Positions 14,717 to 22,945 of a stretch of DNA of 34,909 nucleotides are shown piece by piece; positions within the stretch are counted from its first letter, which is position 1; each line of letters opens with the position of its first letter. Source of the DNA: an uncultured Saprospiraceae bacterium (GTDB lineage Bacteria > Bacteroidota > Bacteroidia > Chitinophagales > Saprospiraceae); contig CALLAG010000359.1 in the NCBI GenBank assembly GCA_938002705.1, positions 1 through 34,909 on the forward strand. The letters run 5' to 3'. The notes below the pieces were generated by a model. It was not told the DNA's origin. It saw only the letters and a program-made list of their open reading frames with translations, and did no database searches. A program made the position numbers and the translations under genes.

Positions 14717-16353
14717 AACTTGATTACTTTATATAAATTCTGGTTGTCTCTATTTATTATTTTTATAAAATGAATACCTGCATTGAGAGAACTTACGTCT
14801 ATCGATGTATTTCGGATTTTATTGCCAGATGCGACAACAGACCCCGTTCCATCATAGATTTCATAAGATATGTCACCACCTTCTATACCGCCTATATTAA
14901 GTAGTTCTCCTACAGGATTAGGATATACAAAAATATCATAATCCAATAATTCTTCGGAGCTCACACTCAGCGAACTACATCCATCTTCTGTAGCGTCTAG
15001 TACAAGTACTTCTCCAGGGCTAAGGTCTCTACCTGCAAATCCTATAAAGTCAGGCTGATACTTATGAGCTCTGAATATATCCCTACCGCCTCTTGTCTCA
15101 CCTTGGGGTATAGGCCCGAAGTTACTCACCGGGTTCTCGTATATCCATGCAACATCTCCTGTAGGAGTCACTTCAAATAACCGGTAACCATTGCCAGAAC
15201 ATATTAATGTATTCTTATTCTCAAGGTATTGTGCTCCAGAAATACGTGGTGAGCTGAATTCCATATCTACATCCTCTATGGTCCAAGATAGCTCTGTAGG
15301 ACCATAGGCCTCCTCCTCAGGTATCGTATAGAGTCCATTATCATGACCAGTATCTATAACATCTACCGAAGAGAAATAAGGAACACGACCACCGCCATTA
15401 TTATATATCATAATAAAATTATCGTCCTCGTTATGAGTATCTAACCAGTGTGGATCATGCTGACCGAATAATTTCTTATCTGTTAATTTCCCTCTTTTGT
15501 ATACTTCAGGGTTGCCCCATCTATATAATATATCTCCACCCTTGCCATATCGTCCGCCGGTATGAGATGCCGCTTCTGCTGTTGTAGTGCTATGGTCTAT
15601 AATGTATATTTCATTAAGATTCCGAGAGCCTAATAATATCTGATCGAGTTCGGCATTATAGTCGATAGAATTAAAGTGCAACCAGTCTGCACTGGTAATT
15701 CTTGTGTAAGGATAATTAATATCCCATAGTTCTGGGTGGTCTTCTACTACACCATAATTATTCTTAGTACTATCTACATCTTGTATATAATGATCATGAG
15801 AATACCACTCCCACACAATCTCTACATCATCAGTCCCTATAGGTTTTAATTCTACGACATGCTCTGACCAGAATCCTCTATTCTCATCATAATACTCTTT
15901 TTCTCTTCCAGTATCTATGATTTCATTTTGATCTAATTTTACCCAAGCTATCAATAGTATATTGCCATTAGGCAATACCTCCATGTCATGATGATGCTGA
16001 TGCCTACTACTTGAGTAAGCATATGACCACTCCAGCTCGCCATCCCAAGAGAATATTTCCATGATTCCACCTACTCCTCCTGCACCGAAATCAGCAATGG
16101 ATTTTCCAGCTCTTAGCAGCCTTCCATCTGGCAGCAGATAGGCCATCAGACCAGCAGTGTACTCTGACTCCCATTCATTGATGATACGGCCACAATTGTC
16201 TATAAGATATGTCGATGTATAGCTACTCGGGATGATTAAGGTATACCCTTCTTGCACAGCATCATTATACTCTAGTACTCCTACAGTTCTTTGAGAAACA
16301 AGAAAAGATGAACTTATAATTGATAAAACAGATATTATAATAGATACTCTCAT
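14713..16353 (-). CDS. Arylsulfotransferase-like secreted protein with a T9SS tail (paralogue 2)
   Basis: The 546-residue product parallels its downstream neighbour from end to end. It has a signal peptide (1-20), an N-terminal YLIDNCGRIINEW segment, HQHHHD (His118-122), WEWYSHDHYI, DWLHFNSIDYN (His226), IIDHSTTT (His254), YRWGNP and GQHDPHW (His299), and a T9SS type A domain from VYPNPVGE (477) to the end. All histidine motifs are kept, so it should be as competent as paralogue 1. The pair most likely arose by tandem duplication. It lies 56 bp after the O-methyltransferase gene on the same strand and may be in one transcript with it. The substrate is unknown. Confidence 0.85.
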   Translation of the reverse strand: MRVSIIISVLSIISSSFLVSQRTVGVLEYNDAVQEGYTLIIPSSYTSTYLIDNCGRIINEWESEYTAGLMAYLLPDGRLLRAGKSIADFGAGGVGGIMEIFSWDGELEWSYAYSSSRHQHHHDMEVLPNGNILLIAWVKLDQNEIIDTGREKEYYDENRGFWSEHVVELKPIGTDDVEIVWEWYSHDHYIQDVDSTKNNYGVVEDHPELWDINYPYTRITSADWLHFNSIDYNAELDQILLGSRNLNEIYIIDHSTTTAEAASHTGGRYGKGGDILYRWGNPEVYKRGKLTDKKLFGQHDPHWLDTHNEDDNFIMIYNNGGGRVPYFSSVDVIDTGHDNGLYTIPEEEAYGPTELSWTIEDVDMEFSSPRISGAQYLENKNTLICSGNGYRLFEVTPTGDVAWIYENPVSNFGPIPQGETRGGRDIFRAHKYQPDFIGFAGRDLSPGEVLVLDATEDGCSSLSVSSEELLDYDIFVYPNPVGELLNIGGIEGGDISYEIYDGTGSVVASGNKIRNTSIDVSSLNAGIHFIKIINRDNQNLYKVIKL

Positions 16354-16409
16354 AATAGGTTAAAAATAAGGACATCTTAGCGAAGAATAGACCTCTGTGA
16401 TGACATATA

Positions 16410-17060
16410 TCATATCTTTCTTATCAGGTGCAACCCATCATCTATAGGTAAGAGTACGTTCTCGACCTCCGCATGCGCATTGACATACCTATTAAATGCG
16501 TCAAGACCTTGGCCCAATTTATCATTATCATCAGAAGCTACTTTACCCTTCCACAGTACATTATCTGCTATTATGATACCTCCAGACTTCATTTTGGGTA
16601 AGACAAGATCAAAGTACTTAATGTATTGCCGCTTAGCTGCATCTATAAATACTAAGTCAAATGTCTCTTCTATCGTGGGGATTATCTCCGCTGCATCGCC
16701 TATATGCTGGACGATCTGATCATCTATCCCCGCTTTACCGAATACCTCATTAGCATAACCTTCTAATTCAGAATTCTTTTCTATGGTATAAATGAGTCCA
16801 TTGTCTTGTAGTCCTTCTGCGAGACACAATGTACCATATCCTGTAAAAGTGCCTAATTCTAGTATTGTAAGAGGCCGTAGCATCTTACTCAACATACTCA
16901 GTAAACTGCCTAGATATGCCCCTGATATCATCTGAGGTTTGTCAGTAGTCTGAGACATCATATCAAGCTCTTGTAAGATAGGACTAGGCATAGAACTCAG
17001 CGCCTTACAATAATCATTAATTTCAGGAGAAGTGATATTAGGAAATAACTTTTCTGGCAT
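16410..17060 (-). CDS. SAM-dependent O-methyltransferase (COMT-like family)
   Basis: The 216-residue protein matches the cation-dependent O-methyltransferase family. ILELGTFTGYGTLCLAEGL near 68-86 is the SAM-binding glycine motif. YTIEKN follows, then HIGDAAE, the FDLVFIDAAK segment and GGIIIADNVLWKG, whose acidic residues (DAAK, ADN) bind the metal in the family. Bacterial relatives include TrmR, which methylates 5-hydroxyuridine in tRNA, and small-molecule catechol O-methyltransferases; the sequence alone does not decide between them. Its first 23 bp overlap the end of the EamA transporter gene, so the two are translationally linked. Confidence 0.85.
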   Translation of the reverse strand: MPEKLFPNITSPEINDYCKALSSMPSPILQELDMMSQTTDKPQMISGAYLGSLLSMLSKMLRPLTILELGTFTGYGTLCLAEGLQDNGLIYTIEKNSELEGYANEVFGKAGIDDQIVQHIGDAAEIIPTIEETFDLVFIDAAKRQYIKYFDLVLPKMKSGGIIIADNVLWKGKVASDDNDKLGQGLDAFNRYVNAHAEVENVLLPIDDGLHLIRKI

Positions 17061-17928
17061 TTAATTTTTTTGCGAGTATGGGGTGAGAAAAAACGATTAA
17101 CATCAATAATATACCACCCATGTAGAAAAGGGGTCTAAGTTGCTCATGTTCTTTTAATACAATAACCGCCAATCCGATGCCATAGATAGGCTCAAGGTTA
17201 ATGACAAGATTAGAATCAAAAGCCGACACATGCTTAAGTGCCATCATCGAAAGAACAAATGCCAAAGTCGTACACAGTAAGGCCAGTATAATCAGATATA
17301 TCCAATCCGTAGAAGTAGGCATAATAGCCTGTATATCATTGATAACAAAAGGAAGGCATATACTTATAAATAAGAAAGCTCCAAACATCTCTAAGAAACT
17401 TATAACATATGGCGTGGCATCCTCTACATATTTCTTATTAAGACTAGCAAATAGTGATGCTAAAAAAGCCGACAACAATCCTACCATAAACCCCTCAATA
17501 AGACTAATATCTATATTGCGTACAATCAGTATCATACATGGTATTATCATCAGGCCTATGATAATCTCAAGGCTATTAAATCTTCTTCTGAATAGTAGCG
17601 GCTCTATAATCGCTGTAAATAATGAGGTCGTAGCCATAGTAATCAATGCTATAGAGGCATTGGCCATCTTAACTGAGCTATAAAAGCATATCCAGTGCAT
17701 ACCTACGATGACGCCTATACCCATATATATAAGTATCTTTTTCTTATCGATAGCGAGTAATCGCCTACCTAAACCAATAAAGAAAATAAGGCTGAAGCTA
17801 GTAATCATTACCCTCCACCAGACAAGGCTTATAGCAGATATACTAATCAATCCACCAAGAACAGCCGTCCACCCATAGAGTATGACAGCGATATGTAGTT
17901 GTATATAAGCGATTAGTCTGTTACTCAT
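17038..17928 (-). CDS. EamA/DMT-family transporter
   Basis: This polytopic protein of about 296 residues has ten evenly spaced hydrophobic helices arranged as two EamA repeats, with the family-like features GWTAVLGGLI in helix 1, a WWRVMI segment, and GLLSAFLASLFASLNKK at the start of the second repeat. Members export metabolites such as amino acids or aromatic compounds across the inner membrane; the substrate is not predictable here. I chose ATG 17928; the codon before it is GTG, which could also start. The gene overlaps the O-methyltransferase by 23 bp and heads the leftward cluster. Confidence 0.88.
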   Translation of the reverse strand: MSNRLIAYIQLHIAVILYGWTAVLGGLISISAISLVWWRVMITSFSLIFFIGLGRRLLAIDKKKILIYMGIGVIVGMHWICFYSSVKMANASIALITMATTSLFTAIIEPLLFRRRFNSLEIIIGLMIIPCMILIVRNIDISLIEGFMVGLLSAFLASLFASLNKKYVEDATPYVISFLEMFGAFLFISICLPFVINDIQAIMPTSTDWIYLIILALLCTTLAFVLSMMALKHVSAFDSNLVINLEPIYGIGLAVIVLKEHEQLRPLFYMGGILLMLIVFSHPILAKKLNARKVIS

Positions 17929-18015
17929 CACCGCTAATTAATGCAAAATGAATGTCATAAAAGCAATATTAAGCCCTATTTACAAGATACCCTTACAATT
18001 ATGATAAGAATATTC

Positions 18016-18023
18016 TATTTTTG
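18016..18023 (+). promoter_or_regulatory. Candidate -7 element (TATTTTTG) for the peroxiredoxin gene
   Basis: TATTTTTG is an exact TAnnTTTG match. Transcription from it would start near 18030, almost on top of the ATG at 18035, which favours the second ATG at 18050 as the true start. No consensus -33 TTG was seen. Confidence 0.5.
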
Positions 18024-18049
18024 AAAAACCTTTAATGATTCAAATTACT

Positions 18050-18520
18050 ATGACCTTAAAAACAGGAGAACTAGCGCCTTCATTTACACTTAAAGATTCT
18101 GATTGCAAAGACGTAAGTCTATCAGATTATAAAGGAAAAACAGTAACAATTTTGTTTTTTCCTTTAGCTTTTACAGGTGTTTGTACAGAAGAATTATGTC
18201 ACATGAGAGATAATTACAGCAAGTACGAAAAATTAAACTCTGAGATAATCGCTATTTCAGTAGATTCTCCGTTTACATTGGCAAAATTCAAAGCCGACAA
18301 CAATTTAAACTTTACGGTACTATCAGACTTTAACAAAGACGTAAGTCAAGCTTTCGGGGCTTACTATGAAGACTTTGTCTTAGGATTGAAAGGCGTATCC
18401 AAAAGAGCAACTTTTATCATTGATGGAGATGGGAAAGTCCAATACCAAGAAGTATTGGATAATGCTGGAAATTTACCCAACTTTACGGCACTTGAAGAAG
18501 CGCTAGCGAAATTAAACTAA
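18050..18520 (+). CDS. Peroxiredoxin, AhpE/BCP-like
   Basis: The redoxin-fold protein is about 156 residues from ATG 18050. The peroxidatic motif PLAFTGVC places Pro38, Thr42 and Cys45 in the PxxxTxxC order. Cys50, five residues on, matches the resolving position of BCP-type enzymes. FFPLAFTG and VLSDFNKDVSQAFG resemble AhpE, so assignment to AhpE or BCP is open. It reduces hydrogen peroxide or organic hydroperoxides in the cytoplasm. A longer start at 18035 adds five residues, but homologues and the nearby -7 element favour 18050. It is 23 bp upstream of clpS and probably in one operon with it. Confidence 0.88.
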   Translation: MTLKTGELAPSFTLKDSDCKDVSLSDYKGKTVTILFFPLAFTGVCTEELCHMRDNYSKYEKLNSEIIAISVDSPFTLAKFKADNNLNFTVLSDFNKDVSQAFGAYYEDFVLGLKGVSKRATFIIDGDGKVQYQEVLDNAGNLPNFTALEEALAKLN

Positions 18521-18543
18521 CACCCTTTAACACTTATTTAGAA

Positions 18544-18861
18544 ATGACGAAAGATCTCAACGAGTTACTCACAAGCGAACTGAATGATATACTTACGGAA
18601 GAAACAACATCTACTGTTGGTCTTAATCAAGCACAACTGTTAGTATATAATGATGACTTCAATACATTCGATTGGGTTATACAATGCTTCATGGAAGTAT
18701 GTAACCACACATTCGAACAATCAGAACAACTATCACTATTCGTACATTATAAAGGCAAAGCCATCGTCAAGACTGGTGATGTCGAGAAACTTAAACCTAT
18801 GAAGGAAGCTCTCGTCGAGAGAGGCTTGTCTGCTGTAATAGAAGTTACAGTCCAAGATTAG
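18544..18861 (+). CDS. clpS: ClpS, adaptor of the Clp protease
   Basis: This 105-residue protein has the ClpS core: QLLVYNDDFNTFDWVI near residues 30-45 (the NDD pair helps form the N-degron pocket), an EVCNHT segment, EQSEQLSLFVHYKGKAIV, and GLSAVIEV at the end. ClpS brings proteins with bulky hydrophobic N-terminal residues to the Clp unfoldase. The stop TAG is followed with no gap by the GTG of aat, so the adaptor and the enzyme that makes its substrates are directly linked. Confidence 0.93.
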   Translation: MTKDLNELLTSELNDILTEETTSTVGLNQAQLLVYNDDFNTFDWVIQCFMEVCNHTFEQSEQLSLFVHYKGKAIVKTGDVEKLKPMKEALVERGLSAVIEVTVQD

Positions 18862-19542
18862 GTGGCATTCTTTCTGCCCAGCGAGGTAGATTTTTTTCCT
18901 CATCCATTATCCTGTGATCCTGATGGTCTACTTGCCTTCGGGGCTGAAGTAACGCCAAGTAGGCTGCTTCTATCTTATCAGTTCGGTATATTCCCATGGA
19001 ATGGTCCCGATGACCCTATATTATGGTGGTATACTCACCCAAGGCTTATTCTCAGACCTTCTGAGGTTAAAGTCTCCAAAAGCATGAGAAAATATTTTTC
19101 TCAAGAAATTCTGAGCTGTACTTTTGATCAAGCATTCGATAAAGTAATAAGACGCTGTCGTGACAAATTCCGAGAAGGTCAGGAATCTACCTGGATAACA
19201 GATGACATCGAGGAGACATTTATAGAATTGCACAAGCAAGGTTATGCCCATTCTGTAGAAGTATGGCAAGGTGATGAGCTCGTAGGAGGACTATATGGAA
19301 TGGCTCTCGGCAAAATCTTCTGCGGAGAATCGATGTTTGCTGACGTAAGTAATGCTTCTAAGTTTGCACTTATTAATCTTTGCAGATACCTTGAGAAGAA
19401 AGATTTTTGGTTGATAGATTGTCAGCAAGCCACTGCACATCTACAAAGTATGGGCGGAAAATTGATGTCAAAAACTGATTTTTTTACTTATTTGAAAAAA
19501 AATGCATTAATCACTACCGATAATAAGAAGTGGATAGATTAA
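18862..19542 (+). CDS. aat: Leucyl/phenylalanyl-tRNA-protein transferase Aat
   Basis: The 226-residue protein carries the Aat signature regions: GLLAFGAEV and the following SYQFGIFPWN near 36-47, DPILWWYTHPR, TWITDDIEE, the GGLYGMALGKIFCGESMF core around 142-159, and LIDCQQATAHLQSMGG near the end. It attaches Leu or Phe from aminoacyl-tRNA to N-terminal Lys or Arg, which creates N-degrons read by ClpS. The start is GTG at 18862, the very next codon position after the clpS stop, indicating coupled translation. The M16 peptidase gene begins 15 bp after its stop. Confidence 0.95.
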   Translation: MAFFLPSEVDFFPHPLSCDPDGLLAFGAEVTPSRLLLSYQFGIFPWNGPDDPILWWYTHPRLILRPSEVKVSKSMRKYFSQEILSCTFDQAFDKVIRRCRDKFREGQESTWITDDIEETFIELHKQGYAHSVEVWQGDELVGGLYGMALGKIFCGESMFADVSNASKFALINLCRYLEKKDFWLIDCQQATAHLQSMGGKLMSKTDFFTYLKKNALITTDNKKWID

Positions 19543-19557
19543 TAAATGAAGTGATAT

Positions 19558-20793
19558 ATGATAGACTATCAACGACATATCCTCCCTAATGGACTTACAG
19601 TCATTCTGCATCAAGATAATAGTACTCCACTCGTAGCTGTTAACATTCTCTATAAGGTAGGTGCTAAAAACGAACAAGAAGATAAAACAGGATTCGCTCA
19701 CCTATTCGAGCATCTAATGTTTGGTGGTTCTGAGAATGTTCCAGATTTTGACTCTATCGTACAGAACGCTGGTGGAGAAAATAATGCATTTACTAATAGT
19801 GACATAACTAACTACTATGACATTATGCCATCTGAGAATCTTGAGACGGCACTGTGGATAGAATCTGATAGAATGCGTAGTCTCGATATCAATCAGAATA
19901 GTCTCGACATTCAGAAAAAAGTAGTCGTAGAAGAATTTAAAGAAACCAGTCTTAATAAACCTTACGGTGACTTATGGCACCACTTATCCGACTTAGCATA
20001 TAAAGAACATCCATACAGATGGCCGACCATAGGTCTTATACCAGAACACATAGAAGAAGCAGAACTTCATGATGTACAATCATTCTTTGACCAACACTAT
20101 GCGCCTAATAATGCGGTAATAGTATTAGCTGGCAAGTTCGAATATGATGCAGCATTACAACTCATAGAGAAGTGGTTCGGTGATCTTAAGCCTTCCACAA
20201 AATCCAAGCATTTCATCAAGATAGAACCAAACCAAAAATCATTCAGACAAAAAACAGTCAAAGGAGCAGTGCCTACTTCAGCATTGTACATGGCTTTCCA
20301 TATGCCTGAGAGACTGCATCCTGACTTTAGTACGTACGATATTATATCAGATATATTTAGTGGAGGACGGTCATCAAGATTTCATCAGAACCTTCTTAAG
20401 GGAACAGAATTATTCTCTAATGTTGATGCCTATATTACGGGGTCTATAGATCCTGGATTATTTATGATAGAAGCTAAGCTCATGGGTACTGAAGATATCG
20501 AGCAAGCAGGATATCTCATATGGAGCGAATTACAAAAGCTAAAAGAAGAACTCGTAGATATAAAGGAGCTTCAAAAAATAAAAAACAGTCTTATCAGTTC
20601 TGTTTGCTTTTCTGAAGTAAGTATTATTCATAAGGCAATGAACATCGCCTATTATGAGATGCTGGGCAATGTCAGCCTTATCAACGACCAAGAAAAAGAC
20701 TTCATGAAAGTCACTCCAGAAGATATCCAAAGAGTTGCTATAAGCACTTTCACTAAAGAAAATTGTTCCGAGATACATTATTACAAAGAATAA
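19558..20793 (+). CDS. M16-family zinc peptidase (insulinase type)
   Basis: The 411-residue protein has the inverted zinc motif HLFEH (His48, Glu51, His52), followed by NAFTN (76-80) and, about 73 residues later, EEFKE, where the third glutamate ligand lies. The second half (from about 190) is the usual inactive M16 partner domain, with the S/G-rich ISDIFSGGRSSRF stretch (about 262-274). There is no convincing signal peptide, so it may be cytoplasmic or exported by another route. In many Bacteroidota such a gene is paired with a second M16 gene lacking the HxxEH motif; here the next gene is instead an S41 peptidase after 199 bp. Confidence 0.9.
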   Translation: MIDYQRHILPNGLTVILHQDNSTPLVAVNILYKVGAKNEQEDKTGFAHLFEHLMFGGSENVPDFDSIVQNAGGENNAFTNSDITNYYDIMPSENLETALWIESDRMRSLDINQNSLDIQKKVVVEEFKETSLNKPYGDLWHHLSDLAYKEHPYRWPTIGLIPEHIEEAELHDVQSFFDQHYAPNNAVIVLAGKFEYDAALQLIEKWFGDLKPSTKSKHFIKIEPNQKSFRQKTVKGAVPTSALYMAFHMPERLHPDFSTYDIISDIFSGGRSSRFHQNLLKGTELFSNVDAYITGSIDPGLFMIEAKLMGTEDIEQAGYLIWSELQKLKEELVDIKELQKIKNSLISSVCFSEVSIIHKAMNIAYYEMLGNVSLINDQEKDFMKVTPEDIQRVAISTFTKENCSEIHYYKE

Positions 20794-20992
20794 GTAACAA
20801 CTGGAGATCAACCCTAACTATATATCGAGATCACAAATAATATAATAAACAGTAAATCAATATTATGAAGGAACGTTACAATAACAGCTGACGTTTTAAT
20901 CACTGATTACGCTTCCCGTTCTATAACGACATGGCTTCGGACTTTCATTTCCTTTTCTTGCTACACCTTTTTTTTATTACAACTATAATATT

Positions 20993-22561
20993 ATGACTAA
21001 GTATCTACTTGTAATTATAAGTACTCTTACACTGAGTAACAGTGTTATCGCTCAAGAATACTATGGTAAGATGCCTGGCCAGAAATTGGATTGGATATTC
21101 TATTATTTAGGTCAGAATTATGTCGATAGCATAGACAATAATGCACTTGCAGACATAGCGATACAACGTATCGTAGAAGAATTAGATCCCTTCTCGTCAT
21201 ACCAAACTAAGGAACAAGCCGAAGCTCAACTCAATAAAGACAATGGAGTCTCTCCTGTAGGTCCTGGACTTCTTTTCTATATGATAGACGAGAAGTTTCC
21301 TGTCATTACCTACATTAATAGAGGCGGCCCTGCTGAAACAGCAGGACTTAAAAAAGGGTATATCATCGATAGTATCAATAAAAACTCTACGTCTGGAAAA
21401 ACGCATGACCAGATAACAGCTATGCTCAATGATACGCTATATAAGGAATTGTCCATAGAATATACGGACCATAATAAATCATCATATACAACGACTATTA
21501 TCAAAGAGTACGTGCCCTGGTTTAGCGTAACGTCTGATTATATGATAGATGAGAAGACAGGATACATCAAGCTCCAGAGTTTCACGAAAAATACTGTCCA
21601 AGAATGTGGAGCCGCAATAGATAAACTAAAAGGCATGGGCATGCAGAACCTGATCTTGGACCTACGTAATAATGCAGGTGGTGTCAAAGATCAATCCATA
21701 GCGCTCGCAGATGAGTTCTTAAGTGGCAACAAATTAATCAATAGCTCAGATGGACATAATATGGAAGAAGAACTGCATCATGCAAGTGACAAGGGACGAT
21801 TCTTAGAGGGCAAGCTCGTATGTCTCACTGATAATTATACTGCATCAGCAAGTGAGATATTCGTATCAGCAATACAAGAATGGGATCGTGGATTACTCAT
21901 AGGGTTCCCGACATTCGGCAAGGGCTTAATACAACAATCTTACAAACTCGGTGACGGATCTACAATACGACTAACGATAGGAAGATACTATACGCCTATG
22001 CATAGAAATATTCAGAAACCAGTCGGTGACGAATGGTTTAGAAACTTAGGCATAACAATACCTAACGGTACTCCTATGCATACGCTTAATCTCGCAGATT
22101 CTAAATTCTCGCAGACTAAAAGTCGCAGAAAAATCATGACAGGAACAGGCGGTGTATATCCAGACATCTACTTTGTAGCCCAATCGGAAAATAAAGTTGC
22201 ACTAAATAAATACAACTCTAAAGGCTACATCTACGACTTTACAACTCACTTCATCCATCAGAACAGACAAAGTATACTACAAAAATATCCAACTGCCGAT
22301 CTATTCAGAGCTGACGAAAGGTATATGGTAGAGTTGTCTAAATATTTTACAACATACCTTATAGAGAAAGAAGTAGAAGAGGCCAAGGATCCTGACTTCG
22401 GAGTACCTCGCAATATATTAGATCTTATACGTAGCTGGATAGCAAGTCAATTATGGGATGATAGTGCATACCATCAACTTGTCAATGTAACAGACCCTAC
22501 AATACTAAAAGCAATAGAAGTACTAACTGATGGTACTTATGATCGTATAATAAGACCGTAA
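20993..22561 (+). CDS. S41-family (CtpA-like) exported peptidase
   Basis: This 522-residue protein has a signal peptide (1-20), a PDZ domain around 85-165 with VGPGLLF and a GGPAETAGLKKGYII ligand loop, and the S41 catalytic domain. LDLRNNAGG (222-230), TASASE with nucleophile Ser287, and TFGKGLIQQ with catalytic Lys310 are clear. The long C-terminal region after 350 is of the size usual for Bacteroidota members. It probably trims or degrades periplasmic proteins at their C-terminal ends. A weak purine/pyrimidine hairpin lies just after the stop (22566-22595 region) with no good T-run. Confidence 0.9.
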   Translation: MTKYLLVIISTLTLSNSVIAQEYYGKMPGQKLDWIFYYLGQNYVDSIDNNALADIAIQRIVEELDPFSSYQTKEQAEAQLNKDNGVSPVGPGLLFYMIDEKFPVITYINRGGPAETAGLKKGYIIDSINKNSTSGKTHDQITAMLNDTLYKELSIEYTDHNKSSYTTTIIKEYVPWFSVTSDYMIDEKTGYIKLQSFTKNTVQECGAAIDKLKGMGMQNLILDLRNNAGGVKDQSIALADEFLSGNKLINSSDGHNMEEELHHASDKGRFLEGKLVCLTDNYTASASEIFVSAIQEWDRGLLIGFPTFGKGLIQQSYKLGDGSTIRLTIGRYYTPMHRNIQKPVGDEWFRNLGITIPNGTPMHTLNLADSKFSQTKSRRKIMTGTGGVYPDIYFVAQSENKVALNKYNSKGYIYDFTTHFIHQNRQSILQKYPTADLFRADERYMVELSKYFTTYLIEKEVEEAKDPDFGVPRNILDLIRSWIASQLWDDSAYHQLVNVTDPTILKAIEVLTDGTYDRIIRP

Positions 22562-22600
22562 GGGTAGAGAAGAAGAGATAGATCTTCTTATCTCCGATTT

Positions 22601-22784
22601 ATACAATTTGACTTATAGAATGGCGGATAAGATCGCTCATATAATTTATTTCAGATTAAGACAGAAAACCTACCTACTGGCAGGCAGGCGTAGACATAGC
22701 CTTGGCTATGGCGAGGCTTTCTAACGCAGATATGGAATAAATTATAATGCGAATTACCGCAATTTTATAGGTTAATTTGTATTA
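22601..22784. repeat. Copy 2 of the long palindromic repeat, full length
   Basis: From 22621 to 22784 this matches 1-164 at 162 of 164 positions. To its left, 22601-22620 pairs with the complement of 22763-22782 at 16 of 20 positions, which extends the inverted repeat to both ends. The whole is therefore a nearly continuous fold-back structure of about 182 bp that starts ATACAA and ends TTGTAT. Inside are a 7-bp hairpin at about 22695-22710 and the GC-rich core at 22673-22688. It carries no gene and accounts for most of the gene-free stretch 22562-22945, together with the terminator that follows it. Confidence 0.85.
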
Positions 22785-22807
22785 AAGATAAGTCCATATG
22801 TAAGCCC

Positions 22808-22843
22808 TAAAAAAAAGGACTACTGAATGACGCAGTAGCCCTT
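22808..22843 (-). terminator. Terminator of the LytTR regulator gene
   Basis: On the minus strand a 9- to 11-bp stem (complements of 22833-22843 and 22815-22825, one G-U pair) with a 7-base loop is followed by eight T residues. It lies about 100 bp after the regulator stop at 22946. Confidence 0.85.
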
Positions 22844-22945
22844 GACTAACAAAATCTCTATTACTAATATAATAAGAAAAAATGGAGACGATCGTTCTAT
22901 ATTAGGATTGGCTAATTCATTCTATATGCTATTCTATATCCATAA

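Noticed and set aside
17201-17683. 160-codon plus-strand frame opposite the EamA gene
   Set aside because: It is antisense to a transporter with clear helices and shows the Ile/Ser-rich composition of a shadow frame.
20794-20992. A leader peptide or small RNA in the gap between the two peptidase genes
   Set aside because: Only an eight-codon frame and no stable hairpin or promoter match could be seen.
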